NCBI GenBank assembly: GCA_030544215.1
Contig: JARZZO010000003.1
Span: 28,152,379 to 28,216,378 of the forward strand
From: Zantedeschia hybrid cultivar
Lineage: Eukaryota; Streptophyta; Magnoliopsida; Alismatales; Araceae
Direction: 5' to 3'
DNA length: 64,000 bases
The stretch's first letter is position 1. Each line of letters opens with the position of its first letter. This document shows positions 1 to 12,025 of the stretch, piece after piece. The notes under the pieces were generated by a model. It did not search any database, was not told where the DNA came from, and saw only the letters and a list, made by a program, of their open reading frames with translations. The position numbers and the translations under genes are program-made.

Positions 1-1272
1 AATTCCCGACTTTCGGGAATCATACGCGGCGGAGACGGAGATTGTTCCGGTGCCTCGAACGGGGCGCCCAGAGAAGGAGAGAGAAAGGAGGGATGACGGC
101 TAGCATTGGGAAACTCTAGAGCTTGGCCCAAGGTTTCTCAACAGCGAGTATATATATTAAGTCGGCACGACTTTTCACAAAAGTCCCCGAGTTAATATAA
201 ATCCCACTTATGTACCACTGACTGAGAATCTTATTGCGTGTGACCCTCTAGGCCCATTTACCAGTCCGATTTTCATCCCGTTAAGTCCAATAACTAGTTA
301 TTGATTTATTGTAATTAATTAATATCTATATATTAACTAATTACTTAACCGAATTAACATCGCATGTAAATTCGGTCGGATTTCTGATCAAGTTGGGTGC
401 CAAGCAACACCGCATGATCCCGGAAGGTAATGAGCTTTAGCAACCCACTCATAGAACCTGTCCGTCTACAGTTACCGCATGGCTATAATTTTTCGTTCGC
501 ACAATGCTCTCGAGTTAACCTAGGATATGGTCAACTATCAAACCCTAGATGATCAACTCACTTGAATCAGACTCCGCTATATAATATCCGAAAACTTCTT
601 TTCTGATATTGTTTCTGCTCTGGCCAAAGACTCCTGCGGATCTATTCTAGAACATTCTCTCTCCAGTTACCTGAGAGCGAACGATCCTTTATTGAACACA
701 CAATCACCTTCGAAGGTCTTCCGCTGGACCCGATCCTTGACTATTAGAGATCCCGTGGATAGGGATTCGTAGATCAAGGTCAAAGTCCAGAAGTCCACCG
801 ACAATGTGTCTTTGGTGTCTCAAGTCCAAGGATCAACAACGCCACTGTGACGATGAATCAAGCTGATTGACAGTCAAGTAAATTACCATTCGACGATTTA
901 TGTCGGATCAGTTCAGTGAACTCATTCCCCAATGAACACCTACAGGTTTACTATTGTTTCTCCACACGAGTAACTAATGAAATCAATCACCCTCATTATA
1001 TGAGCTGGAATAACATGTACTAGTCTTACCGGATGTTTGATGTCCTTCTCAAACATCCTATGACTAGCAACAATTGAGAATATGTTTTTATAAGTCACCA
1101 GTCTCATTATTATGATCTCATCATAATCTGATGACTATTACACATATTCATGGACTTCATTATGCGCAATTATAAATATGCCAATCTACATAATGAATTT
1201 AATGCCATTGATTAGTGAACCAGATTGAAATAAGTACCTTATGATTGGCTTAGAGGACACTTATATCCATCA
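1..1272 (-). mobile_element. Copia family A LTR, cut by window start
   Basis: This stretch is the reverse complement of the family-A LTR at 3122-4708. It ends at 1272 with ...atccatca, the complement of the LTR start TGATGGAT. The sequence beyond 1272 is not the purine-rich tract that precedes the 3' LTR in the complete element. It is therefore either a 5' LTR whose body lies left of the window or a solo LTR. Position 1 falls inside the LTR, so its other end and its target duplication (expected tttat, 1273-1277) cannot be seen. Confidence 0.85.
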
Positions 1273-1850
1273 TTTATCTCGAGCGTTTGAGAAATTTGTT
1301 TAATGTTTGTCTACTATTGATCTTATATTTATATGTTATTTTGAAAATAAGAATGAAAGTTTCAATCTTCTCCCAAGATGGCTGCCTATGTTTCTTTGTC
1401 ACTTGAGTGCGCTAGTGAGATTTGTATGTTCTTCTACCTACATTTGTATGTCACTTGAGTACGCCTACTAACATCCCTTTGCTTACGGCCCCTCTTCCAG
1501 CTAACCTCCCCGTCCCTGACACCTGCATCTGGTATATCAATGCATAGATGTGTGCATTTGCAGTGTCTTATTTCAGTTTGAAGCATGACATTGTAGAAAG
1601 GGACATTTTATTTTATTTTTCTAATCTAATATTTTTGGAACTAAACCTAGATCATTACAAACACATTACTAACAGTTTAGTTACATTATGTAAGTAGCCT
1701 TTAGCATTCTTTTCCTACTTAGAATGAAAATGAATGAAAAATGTTAGATGCATCTTGAAGAAGGGCTCAAAGACAACATGAGATTGGGCTTTTTTGCCAT
1801 TGTTTATAAAAGGCCAATCTTTTAATGTAGTCAAATCAAGCTAAGAATAA
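1273..1850. other. Unassigned flank left of the hAT element
   Basis: This AT-rich sequence lies between the copia LTR and the hAT end. I see no long reading frame, tRNA, splice-linked exon set or element terminus in it. It is the pre-insertion flank of the hAT element. The 1851-1858 bases form its target duplication. Confidence 0.5.
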
Positions 1851-2295
1851 TCAGGGACTGTGTTATCAAAGGCGTTCGAGGCGAACGCCTAGGCGACGAA
1901 GCGAGGCGAGGCACTAGTATGGTGCCTCTCGATCCCGCTTTTCGCCTAGGCAATCGCGGGAAATGTCTCGTTCATCCAGGCGTTCGCTTAGGCGCGCCTT
2001 TGACGCTTTCTGCGCCTCAGGCACCTTACTGGGCCCAACTTAGAAAAAGAAGCCCATCGAGCCTAATACGCGTCTAGTTCAACTCGGGCTTAAATCGGCC
2101 CATATGAAACCGGCCCAGTGTACATAAGCCTCCCCCCTCCACTCCATATCGAACCCTAACCTGTCCTTGCATCCCGAGCCCCTCAACACGAGCGTAGCGG
2201 GCTTCTTCTCCGGCAACAATGGAAGCCTAGCAGGGAGCATCTCCAGTTGCAGCGGGCTACTTCTCTGGCGACGGCGACGGTGACGGCCGCGGCAG

Positions 2296-2632
2296 GTAAG
2301 CCCTCTCTCAGCCACTCACACACTCTCACTCTCTGTCTCTTCGTCCCTCTCTCTGTCTCTCTCACTCATTACCTCTCTCTCTCTCTCTCATGCACACTCT
2401 GTCTCACTCTCACTCTCTCTTGCTCTCTCTCTCTCTCTCTCATGCACACTCTGTCTTACTCTCACTTTCTCTCTCTCTCTCTCACGCACACTCTGTCTCA
2501 CTATTCGTTCCTCTCTCTCTCTGTCCCACGTACACTCCCCTCCCTCGACCCTCTCTCTTATTGCCTCCCCCGACCCTCTCACTCTCTCTCTCTCTCTCAT
2601 GCACAGTTTGTCTTAGTCTAACTCTCTCTTGC

Positions 2633-2670
<38 letters not shown>

Positions 2671-3039
2671 TCTTTCTTACTCTCACTCTCTCTTGCCCTC
2701 TCTCTCTCACACACACTCTCACTCTCTCCTAGTCTCTCTCTCTCTCTCATGCACACTCTGTCTCACTCTCACTCTCTCTTGCTCTCTCTCTCTCTCTCTC
2801 TCTCTCTTATGCACACTCTGTCTCTCCCTCTCTCTCTGTCTGCCTCTCACTAGTCACCTCTGACCCCCACTCTCTCTATCTGTCTCTCACCCCCCACCCT
2901 CACTCTCTCATGCTGCCTTACCCCTGACCCCTGACTCTCACTCTCTCTGTCTGTCTCTTTCCCCATCCTTACTCTCTCTATCTCTCTCAATATATCTAGC
3001 TCTGTCTCTCTCTATCTGCCTCTCACCAGTCACCCCCGA
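2296..3039 (+). repeat. CT-rich first intron of the hAT gene, left part
   Basis: A splice donor (GGCAG/GTAAGC, GT at 2296-2297) follows a GC-rich leader. The intron is (CTCT)n, (CACT)n and (CCC)-rich simple sequence up to 3039. It resumes at 25322 with the same CT-rich composition and closes at the acceptor TTTACAG (25632-25638), 32 bp before the transposase ATG. The rebuilt intron is about 1.06 kb. The 22-kb retrotransposon nest lies between its two halves. Long serine/leucine reading frames here come from CT repeats and are not genes. Confidence 0.75.
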
Positions 3040-3121
3040 TGTAAGGATTGAGGTTTCGGATCCTGTTATCGGGTCAGTTTCGGGGTCGGATCCTTCGGTT
3101 TGGGCCCTTGAGGGGCTAGGA

Positions 3122-4708
3122 TGATGGATATAAGTGTCATCTAAGCCAATCATAAGGCACTTATTTCAATCTGGTAAACTAATCAATAGCATTAAATTCA
3201 TTATGTAGATTGTCATATTAATAATTACGCATAATGAAGTCCATGAATATGTGCAATAGTCATCAGATTATGATGAGATCATAATAATGAGACTGATAGC
3301 TTATAAACACATATTCTCAATTGTTCCTAGTCATAGGATGTTTGATAAGGACATCAAACATCCGGTAAGACTAGTACAGGTTATTCCAGCTCATATGATG
3401 AGGGTGACTGATCTCGTTAGTTACTCGTGTGGAGACATAATGGTAAACCTGTAGGTGCTCATTGTGGAATGAGTTCACTGAACTGATCCGACATGAATCG
3501 CTGAATGGTAATTTACCTGACTATCAATCGGCTTGATTCATCGTCACAGTGGCGTGGTTGATCCTTGGACTTGAGACACCAAAGACGGAATCGGTGGACT
3601 TCTAGACTTTGACCTTGACCTACGAATCCCTATCCACGGGATATCTAATAGTCAAGGATCGGATCCAGCGGAAGACCTTCGAAGGTGATTGTGTGTTCAA
3701 TAAAGGATCGTTTGCTCTCAAGTAACTGGAGAGAGAATGCTCTAAAATAGATCCGCAGGAGTCTCTGGCCAAAGCAGAAACAATATCAGAAAAGATGTTT
3801 TCCGATATTGTACAGCAGAGTCTGATTCAAGTGAGTTGACCATCTAGGGTTTGACAGTTGACCATACCCTAGGTTAACTCGAGAGCATTGTGCGAACGAA
3901 GGATTATAGCCACGCGGTAACTGTGGACGAACATGTTCCATGAGTGGGTTGCTGAACCTCATTACCTTTCGGGATCATGCGGTGTTGCTTGGCACCCAAC
4001 TTGATCGGAAGTCCGACCGAATTTACATGCAATGTTAATTCGGTTAAGTAATTAGTTAATATATAGATATTAATTAATTACAATAAGTCAATAACTAGTT
4101 ATTGGACTTAACGGGCTGAAAACTGGACTGGTTAATGAGCCTAGAGGGTCACATGCAATAAGATTCTTAGTCGGTGGTACTTAAGTGGGATTTATATTAA
4201 CTCGGGGACTTTTGTGAAAAGTCACGCCGACTTAATATATATATACGCGCTGTTGAGAAACCCTGGGCCAAGTTCCAAGATTTCCCCATACTGGTTGTCA
4301 TCCCCCCTTTCTCTCTCCTCCTTTGGGCGCCCCGTTCGAGGCGTCGGGACTGTCTCCGTCTCCGCCGCGCGCGATTCCCGAAAGTCGGGAATTCCTGTCG
4401 GCGGGTTTTCGACAATCGTTGCGGTGACGGATCTTCAGCGAGCGAGCTGATACGGACGAGGGAGCTAGGACGAACCACCGCGAAGGATCACGTGGATACC
4501 GCTGGAGGCCGGACACTTGTGTGGCTCGCGGCATCGCCTCGATGGAACCGAGACGGAAGCGGATTCAAATCCGCACACGGTAATCTGATTACACTCGGAT
4601 TTTTCGGTTTGCGTTTTTCATTCCGAATCGGATCAGCGGGCATCGGGCGGGATAAAATTTTGTTCGTCATTTTCATTGCGTTCTTCGCGTCCCGCTCGGA
4701 TCCCAACA
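3122..4708 (+). repeat. 5' LTR of copia A (1587 bp)
   Basis: It runs from TGATGGATATAAG to ...GATCCCAACA. A short (TA)5 run at 4236-4245 sits in what looks like the core promoter, just before the conserved cgcgctgttgagaaacc segment. The same LTR is seen reversed at 1-1272, and again as the 3' copy at 19128-23288. The related family B has LTRs at 35346-36912 and 37965-39511. Confidence 0.88.
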
Positions 4709-5789
4709 GTGGTATCAGAGCCAAATTCTGCTTTGATCCGCTTCGGGACGAAGAAAATTATTGTTCTAAAATTATTTCCATGTACTGATTCGTTTTTCTC
4801 AGAAAATTAGTTCATGTGATGAACATAAAATATTAGATGTAATTTTCTATGAGGAAAAATGATTTTTATTTTTAGGTTTTTTGTTGCGTTCTTCATGGAG
4901 ATGAAGAACCCGTGTTCATGGACTCAGATGGGGTTTTTGATAGAGTGCGACCACCTCCATGGTGGAGGCCGGTATGGCCGGTGGTCTCACGAGTTCCCTA
5001 GGATTTGTGTTGTGGCCAGCGGCCGACATGTAGACACCCATCTCTTTGTTTTTCCAAATGTTTGAAGAGAAAACAAAGGGGAAACTATGGTTTTTAAAAT
5101 TGTTTAGCCACAGTCAATGGGGGCAACCGGATGCACTGCCATGCCGGCCGTCGATCGCCGGCATAGGGGAAGGGAAAAGAGGCACTGCCTTGCACCTGAC
5201 CGGATGGCTCTCCTCACACCACAGGTGCCGGTGTGTCATCCCTGCAATGTTTGCGAGCATCGGATTAACAGTTTAACCGGCATTTTGGGGGCTTCCGATG
5301 GCAGAAGGATCGTCGGCCGGCGACTGCTAGCGTCGGGGACGTTGGGGGGGCCACCCCCTTTGAGGTTTACGGCTACTGGCGGCGGCGGCGTCGCGGCCTT
5401 TAAAGCAGAAACCCTAAACGGCTTCTACTGGCTGGGCGAATGAGGCGCTGAGGTGCCGGACCGGCCGGCCCCGAGCTGGTTCGACCGGGTTCTGGGCCGA
5501 ACCCCGAGCGCGCCAGTGCTGGCTCGGTTAGTCCGAGCCCTAGTCCAGGCCAGGTTGTATCCTGGCTGGACCAGCCCGAATGGCTCTGGTCCAGGCAGTT
5601 GGGTCGGCCCAAGCTGCTCTCGCCCGAGCTAGTTGCTTTCTATTGGGCCATTTAGGCTCATTAAACCCTAGCCCATTAACCCCTAATTTGTTTACCCCTC
5701 TTAATCCCCAAGTATTGATAATAGGATTAGTTAATTGAGATTTCGTTTTAAAATATTTCAAAACTAAGATTTCTATTAACAAGGTATTA
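4709..5789 (+). other. Copia A PBS and untranslated leader
   Basis: TGGTATCAGAGCC at 4710-4722 is the usual plant copia primer site, complementary to the 3' end of initiator Met tRNA, one base after the LTR. The leader that follows is GC-rich to about 5640, then AT-rich. The reading frames in it look like chance, and the same layout recurs after the family-B LTR. The leader is cut at 5790-5794 by the gypsy insertion and resumes at 14129. Confidence 0.8.
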
Positions 5790-5794
5790 AAATG

Positions 5795-7890
5795 TGATCG
5801 TCCCAAATTGTGCGTCGTTAAACACTCATAAGAACGTTCAATCTAAATTTATTCGGTTCATTTAAATACAATTTTGAAAATTAATAATGGTGAGTCCGAG
5901 TCGATCCACAGGGAATTAAGATTTTAATTTCGAAAACCTTAGATTTTAATTATCTAAAAAAAACTTAGAATTTGAATTGATTAATTAACTACCTAATTAA
6001 GTTAAACTAAATTTACGAATTTAACTAACCTAATTTTTTTAAAACACAAATACAACAACATTTTAAAATTGAGAAGAGAGAGATTAACAAAATATTATAA
6101 CATAACTTCTGTGTTAAACTAACCGACTTTTATGCAACAACAACTTAATTTAACTAAACTAAAATAAACCAAAAGAAGTACAAAAGAAAATAAATAAAAA
6201 ATGATAAGAATAGGGCAAGTTTAAGCAGTGGGTGTTTCAATCTTCAAGTGCGCTGGAGTGCTTGGACAGGTGCAGTTGCTGGTGCGGCTTGACGCATGGA
6301 GCTGTTGGTTGTGCATGCATGCATTCACTGGGGCAGCACGTGGAGGACATGCACGGGAGGTGCTGGCAACGTGCAAGTGCTTCTGCTGGTGGCTGAGGGA
6401 TGCTGGCGCGTGGTGGAGGCTTGCATGGCGGCAGGTGCAGCAAGCTTCAGCTGGCTCGCATGTGCTGGGTTGCATGCATGCATGCAGGTGGAGGGTAGCT
6501 GCTGAGACGTGTGTTGCGCAGGTGCTTTGAAGCTGCTGGAGACCTGTGGCTGTGCAGCCGTGGAGGGCTTCAGCTTGGACAGCACGTGGAGGTGCAGGCT
6601 TCAACCTGGAACTTGCCGGCGTGTGTGGGATGCACTGCTGGTGCCTTCTCTGCGTGGAGGAGCTTTGGGTGCAGCTTCAAGTGAAGCATGGAGGCTCACA
6701 GCCGGCTACGTCGGGATGCAGCTGGGCATGCATGGCAACGTGCGGAAGCAGCTGCTGGCCGGCGCGTTTCATGCAACGCGTGGAGAAGCTGGATGTAGGC
6801 GTGCATGCGTGGAGGAGCTGCTGTGAACGCTGCCGTGCAGAGAGAACCCGAGAGAGGGCGTATGGGAGGAGAGGAAGAGAGATACGGCGGAGGAGGACAG
6901 GGAGAGAGAGGGAGTTTTGCGGGGCTGATAAGCTGCGGGAGGAGGAAAACGGAGAGAGAGAATAGAGGGAGAGAAAGAGAGACCGAGAGAACCGGAGAGG
7001 CTGAGAAGAGGAGTAACCGGCTGGAGAGGAGAATCCGAGAGAGAGAGAGCTATGGAGGGCTGCGGGGTTGAGAAAGAATAAGAGAAGGAGAGGCTGCGGG
7101 CTGGGGTTCTGGAGAAAGAATAGAAGAGAGAGGAGAATCTGAGAGAGAGAGGGAATTAGAGAGTGAGAGGGTGAGAAGAGGAGAAAACCGGAGAGAGAGA
7201 GATGCTGAAAAGAGGAAGAGAGAACCGAAGAGAAAGAGGAGAGAGGCTGCGGCCGAAGGAGAGGGCTGTGGGAAGGAAGGTTAATATAGAGAGGAAGAGA
7301 GGTGTGGGAAGGAAACTGGAGAATAAGTAGGGATGCGGTTGGGAAATTGGAGAGAAAGAAGGAAATAGAGGATTTGGGAAACTCTAGAGAAAGAATGAAT
7401 CAGATGGTCTTTTTTAAAAAGAAAGTAGACTTTAGGAAGGTGGTTGGCCCTTCTTGGGTTCTTCTTGGCCGTGGAATTAGGACAACACTAGGGCCTCAAA
7501 TGACGTTTTTACCCCTGCTTTAATCTTTTGAACAAAATAACGTCGAATTTATCGAAATTCGAACCCTAAACCTCCCCCAAATTTCCGGAAACTCCACCAA
7601 CTGCACTGCATTATTGGCATGTCCTGTTCACATAAAATAAATATAAATTAGCACATTATCATAAAAATATCATTATATTTATTTATTTCGTCTCGGTTTT
7701 GTCGAAAAACCGCAAATGCGCTATACTCCATTAATCACATGAAATGACAATGTTTTTAAGTCAGAATTTGACAAAATTGGTACCGTTGGACTTGGTACGC
7801 AATTATCTATCATTTCATGCTATTTTACAGATAAAAACGTGAGTATGATGCATATGATTGTCTTTAAATGATCAATTTAACACTTTATCA
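5795..7890 (-). repeat. 3' LTR of the non-autonomous gypsy element
   Basis: This 2096-bp copy starts TGATCGTCCC on the plus strand and ends CACTTTATCA. It holds a TGCATGCA-rich segment (about 6230-6830) and a GA-rich low-complexity segment (about 6835-7400). The Ala/Cys/Trp-rich and Arg/Glu-rich reading frames follow from that composition and are not coding. It pairs with 12026-14123. Confidence 0.92.
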
Positions 7891-7903
7891 CACACCCCCC
7901 AAC
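7891..7903 (-). promoter_or_regulatory. Polypurine tract of the non-autonomous gypsy element
   Basis: On the minus strand the sequence is GTTGGGGGGTGTG, directly before the 3' LTR start TGATAAAG. This is where plus-strand DNA priming would occur. It confirms minus orientation. Confidence 0.8.
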
Positions 7904-8306
7904 TTACTCATTGCTAGTCCCTTAGCAATGCAAATAAGGAAGAGTTAGGACAAACAATGAATTATCATGCTTCATTTGTAGTATCTTTCACAAACAATTT
8001 AAGTGGTAGCCGGTTGGTTAAGCTAAATTTTTCATATCCCACAATATTTTGATTCATGACAGGTGATTGTGCATGAAAATTGGCACGCTTAGAACTCATT
8101 TCCGACCTTTCGGGTATATTCTTGCCTTTACTACCCTTTAGATAAGACTACCTGGAGAGGAGAAAAGAATAAAAGATTTCCCGATCAGTTAGCGAGGACC
8201 GTTTTTCAGTTCCTGCCCCGGCTCAGCACTTTTTATGACTTGGTCATATTTTTGGTACGATGGACTTTTTAGCGCGGCTTTTTCATTTCATTGTACTTTT
8301 GCTTTT

Positions 8307-8372
8307 GAGAGTGCGTACTTTTTGCCACTCTCTTTGAATTGCCTGAGGGGAGGTGCGTACTTTTTGCCACCT
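8307..8372. other. Twin stem-loops with one shared 12-nt loop
   Basis: Two hairpins lie 18 bp apart, between the ORF and the 3' LTR. The first has a 7-bp stem (gagagtg/cactctc, 8307-8313 and 8326-8332). The second has a 5-bp stem (aggtg/cacct, 8351-8355 and 8368-8372). Both enclose the identical loop cgtactttttgc. Two stem positions differ between the copies, and in each case the partner base has changed to keep pairing. Confidence 0.6.
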
Positions 8373-9077
8373 ACCTTCCTTTAGCTCTTTTAACGCCTTC
8401 TATTGCCTTTAGTGTTTACAGCTGTCCATTTTAAATGACCGCCTCTTTTAGAGTGCTGAGTGGGACAGTCCCCTATTACGGATCCTACACATTCCTTTCG
8501 TTTAACCCAAAAGAAAAATTAGAATAAGTAGTCTTTTCCTTAAGGTTAATTCCAGCAATTCTATACTTTTAAGATCTTTCATTTATTCTAAGTTGCCGTG
8601 TGTGTGTGAAAATCATCCTGCCGAGGATTTTTGTGAAGTGGGATATTTAAACTTTGAAGGTTCTTTGACCAATGTGACAATAAAAAAAACTGATTTGTTT
8701 AAGATTTACTTAATGAAACATGATTTTCATGCAATTTTCATAGGATGTGAGAAGAAGTTTTAAAAATTTGACCATTTTTCAGTGAAATATATCAGTTTTC
8801 TTCAAAAGATTTCCAATAAATGCATATCAAATTGATTGTCCCACCCCCCAACTTGATTGACATTGTCCTCAATGGCATAAAAGATATGAAAAACATGTCA
8901 GCCAGAAGAGAATTGTGAAGGAGAGAAACAACCTGTGATGAAGAAGATGCGACATACCCAAGGCGACTGCTGCTCAGGGACCTAAAAGGAAAAGAAATAC
9001 AAAAACGGAGGTAAAATATTGGGTTGCCTCCCAACAAGCGCTAAGTTTATCGTCTTCAGCCAAACGGAATGTGCACA

Positions 9078-9434
9078 CTATCCAATGCCTACTAACACAA
9101 ATTTCAGTGCATGCATTTTGAAGTTTATTGGTTGGAGTGCACTCAACATTGCATGTAGCTGATGAGTCAGAATGTTATCATTGAGATTCCAAAGAAAAGA
9201 ATTTTTCAACATGGTCAATAGGATATTGGTTCTACTTGATTCATAGGCCATGTCAACCACATACCCCACTTCTTTTCTTTGATTGAACTGAAGCATTTGA
9301 TCCCCTAGAAAAATATCAAAAATTCCCAAAATGATGGGGCATTGATTCAATGTAGGGGATGATCCAATGTCGAAGATGAGGAAATCAACAAATATGTGAC
9401 TCCTATCCACCTGAATAAGAGTATCTTGGATCAT
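9078..9434 (-). pseudogene. Decayed retroviral-type protease remnant
   Basis: This open frame of about 118 codons contains FVDFLIFD followed by CPIILG. It resembles the C-terminal half of gypsy aspartic proteases, where a VDF(I/V)VLD stretch leads into IILGRPFL. The RPFL part and the catalytic DTG are missing. It lies downstream of the 510-codon ORF on the same strand, as expected for gag followed by pol debris. The similarity is short, so the call is tentative. The rest of 7904-9566 shows no other domain; near 9030 it has the GGGTTGCCTCCC-type motif common in plant gypsy 3' regions. Confidence 0.4.
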
Positions 9435-9566
9435 GTTATGTAGCTACTTAATGAAATGATCAATTGACTGCAAAGCAACCGACATGCGCTTTAATTTGTG
9501 GATTTCAAATTTCTCAAAGATAGAGACTGAGAACATGTTCAGTTTGGCTTCAAATTTCAATAAAAT

Positions 9567-11099
9567 CTAGTAAAGATTGATGTTATCGATGTTGAGTTGG
9601 GCAACACATTGAGTTTCTTTGAGAAAATGGCTGTTGATGTGGACTTGGCCCAATAATTCTATCACCTCCTTGAGTCGGGCCAGCTTTTGGAGGCTATTGG
9701 GCTTAGATTCTCTAACACTCAGGAAACGGATCATAGGTAGGTGAATATCTGAGCTCTCACTAGAATCCTTCTCGTCTCCTTCATCTCCCCCCAACTGACC
9801 CTCAATAGGCTCTTCTTGATGATTAGCTAAGTCTATGGCTTCAGTTTTCTCTTGATGCAATTCCTCAAGATTATCCACTTTCTGATCCATTAGGAAGAGG
9901 AAATATTCAAGATCCAGACCATCATGTGTATTTAATTCCTCTGTGAGAAATAGAAAGTGTTCAAAGTCCAGATCAATATCAAGCAAATCACTCATTTCTC
10001 CTTCTCCTTTTTCCTTCAAGCTCTCCTCAAGAGAGATAGGTGTGATCGTGAATTCACTTTGCTGGTCAGTCTGAGGGTTTTCCATCTTCTCTCTATCCAC
10101 CTGGTATATATCTTCCAGAATATCCACTTTCTCTATTGGGAAGGAAAAATATTCGAGGTTCGGACTAGCATGTATATTGACTTCCACTGTGGGAAACATG
10201 AAGTGTTCAAAATCCGGATTAACCTCTAAAAGATCACTCACTTCCCCTTCTCCTTTTCTATCACTTAAGCTTTCCTCAGGACAAACAGGTATGATCATGG
10301 ATGCATCTTGTTGACCAGTCTCAGGATTTTTCATAGATTGATTCATGCTAGCATTCCCTATTCTCACCTGATACAACTCCTTAAGATTCTCTCCGTTTTC
10401 AAGATCAGGCATGATGTGACCATTTCCGGGTTGAGCGATTTCAAGTTGAATTTGTGAGTTAATTTGTTGGTCAAAATCAGGTGAAAAAGATTGCAGATTT
10501 TCAATGGGCTTGCTAAGCACTTCTTCTAAATCCATCCTTAGATTAGTTTCAGTCAAACAGTCAACTAGGGCCTGCATTCTACCAATGATTTGTTGTTGAG
10601 CCAAGACTATTTGTTCAAGTTGCATGAATTGATCATCTTGAGGATGCGGATAATTGGGCTGATAATCAGACTGCGAAGAATAAGAATATGTCGAATAATT
10701 TGATTGGAAGCAAGGTGGACAAGAGCTTGTGGACAATGGATAATCGGAGTGTCCATGATTGTGGGCCAAACCACTAGAGTAGACTTGGAATTGGGCCCAA
10801 TCTGAGAAGTCTTGGATAGCTAGACTTGGAGCTTGGGCCTGGTGAGGTGGAAATTGAAGAGTAGGTGGGGTATCATAATGATCCTGATTGGCCCAAATGG
10901 GGCATCTCTCTTGATAGGTATATGATTGTGTGGAAGATGAGGACGGTTCTGGGCCCAAAACTAGAAATTGATCAATTGTGTGGGTCAAGTTGTCTAGCTT
11001 ATCTAATCTGTGAGTCAAATCCATATTAGGTGGTGGAGGGAAAGGTGTGATGGTATTAAAACATGGGCCAAGAAATTGGTTCATTTGAGTCCACTCCAT
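9567..11099 (-). CDS. ORF of unknown function in the non-autonomous gypsy element
   Basis: This is an open frame of 510 codons from the ATG at 11099. The frame is open 19 codons further upstream, but only from a TTG. I recognise no domain: there is no gag major homology, zinc knuckle, protease DTG, RT or integrase motif. The N-terminal third is rich in Pro, Ser, Gln and Tyr. The rest is acidic, with many Glu, Asp and Leu. A segment of about 190 bp is imperfectly duplicated (9899-10090 and 10143-10335, offset about 244 bp). Each copy carries a DLL...DFEHF...LEYF pattern followed by a Lys/Val/Asp-rich stretch. It occupies the gag position, 0.9 kb after the primer site, so a divergent gag-like or packaging role is possible but unproven. 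No internal stop is visible, which is notable in an element without enzymes. Confidence 0.7.
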   Translation of the reverse strand: MEWTQMNQFLGPCFNTITPFPPPPNMDLTHRLDKLDNLTHTIDQFLVLGPEPSSSSTQSYTYQERCPIWANQDHYDTPPTLQFPPHQAQAPSLAIQDFSDWAQFQVYSSGLAHNHGHSDYPLSTSSCPPCFQSNYSTYSYSSQSDYQPNYPHPQDDQFMQLEQIVLAQQQIIGRMQALVDCLTETNLRMDLEEVLSKPIENLQSFSPDFDQQINSQIQLEIAQPGNGHIMPDLENGENLKELYQVRIGNASMNQSMKNPETGQQDASMIIPVCPEESLSDRKGEGEVSDLLEVNPDFEHFMFPTVEVNIHASPNLEYFSFPIEKVDILEDIYQVDREKMENPQTDQQSEFTITPISLEESLKEKGEGEMSDLLDIDLDFEHFLFLTEELNTHDGLDLEYFLFLMDQKVDNLEELHQEKTEAIDLANHQEEPIEGQLGGDEGDEKDSSESSDIHLPMIRFLSVRESKPNSLQKLARLKEVIELLGQVHINSHFLKETQCVAQLNIDNINLY

Positions 11100-12003
11100 G
11101 CTGAAAATCTTTTTATTTTTATTTTTTATTAGTGATGCAAACAAGTTAGCACACAATTATTCCTAAGACAACTATGGTTAAATTAGCCTACATGATGTGT
11201 TTCTCACAAATTAATCTCGGTTTAATTCAAGTCCACCCTCACAATTATCAATCGGCCAGGTAAGAGGTGGGGTGGTGGGAGGCTCCCCTACTTTCGTAGG
11301 GACCTAATTAAAGAACCACCGACCCACTTAGGCGTTTGCCATTTGACCTCTAGCCTTAGACACCGGTCTCCAAAAGTGATAGTGGGCTCAAGCTAGACCC
11401 AAATCTCATTGTGAACCCTAAATTGAATTCCTACTCACTTTTAATGGGCTTGGGTTAGTGAAAGAGTGCAAGGGGTGGTTGTTTTTGGGCCAAGGAAGGG
11501 TAATCAAATCCCCACCTTATTTTGTTAATGGACTTGCCCTTAAGATATTTTTATGTGAAGTGCACAACCAATTCAAACAAGGGGTTCTATGCAATCATGG
11601 AAATGCATGAACATGGTATTTACGGAACGTAGAAATCTCACCTTGTCCCCCGCAATCTTCAACAAAATGAAAATTTAGAAGAAAGGAAACAGTCTAAAAA
11701 TGCAGTCCTAAATGATGCATGACTTAACATGGAAGGTTTCTAACCTTGGAAAAGAAGATTTTTAAATTTGGATGTTCTTCTTTTGTTCCTTTTTTTAGTT
11801 AATGGAAACCTATCTAAGCTAGAAACTACAAAAATGGAAACTAACTAAAGTTAGGAAATTGAAACATAGAAAGTTGGAACACACTTACCATGATTTTGCT
11901 TTCCTTTTTTTTTTTTTCAATATACCTGCAAAAATAAGAAAAAGAAGGTTAGCTAAAGAATAATTACACTAAATCCAAGATAATCAAAATTAAAAATCTA
12001 ACT

Positions 12004-12020
12004 CCTCGGCAACGGCGCCA
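12004..12020 (-). other. Primer-binding site (tRNA-Asp type)
   Basis: The minus strand reads TGGCGCCGTTGCCGAGG, five bases after the 5' LTR end. TGGCGCCGTTGCCGGGGA is the standard tRNA-Asp primer site of several plant gypsy lineages such as Athila. One base differs within the visible core. Confidence 0.88.
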
Positions 12021-12025
12021 AAAAT

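Noticed and set aside
2247..3153. Several Ser/Leu-rich and Arg/Glu-rich open frames on both strands
   Set aside because: They are translations of CT/GA simple repeats in the hAT intron, with no domain and no consistent coding signal.
6221..7071. Overlapping Ala/Cys/Trp-rich and Arg/Glu-rich frames, repeated at 12452-13313
   Set aside because: Both copies lie in the two LTRs of the non-autonomous gypsy element. The composition (TGCATGCA and GA repeats) explains the open frames.
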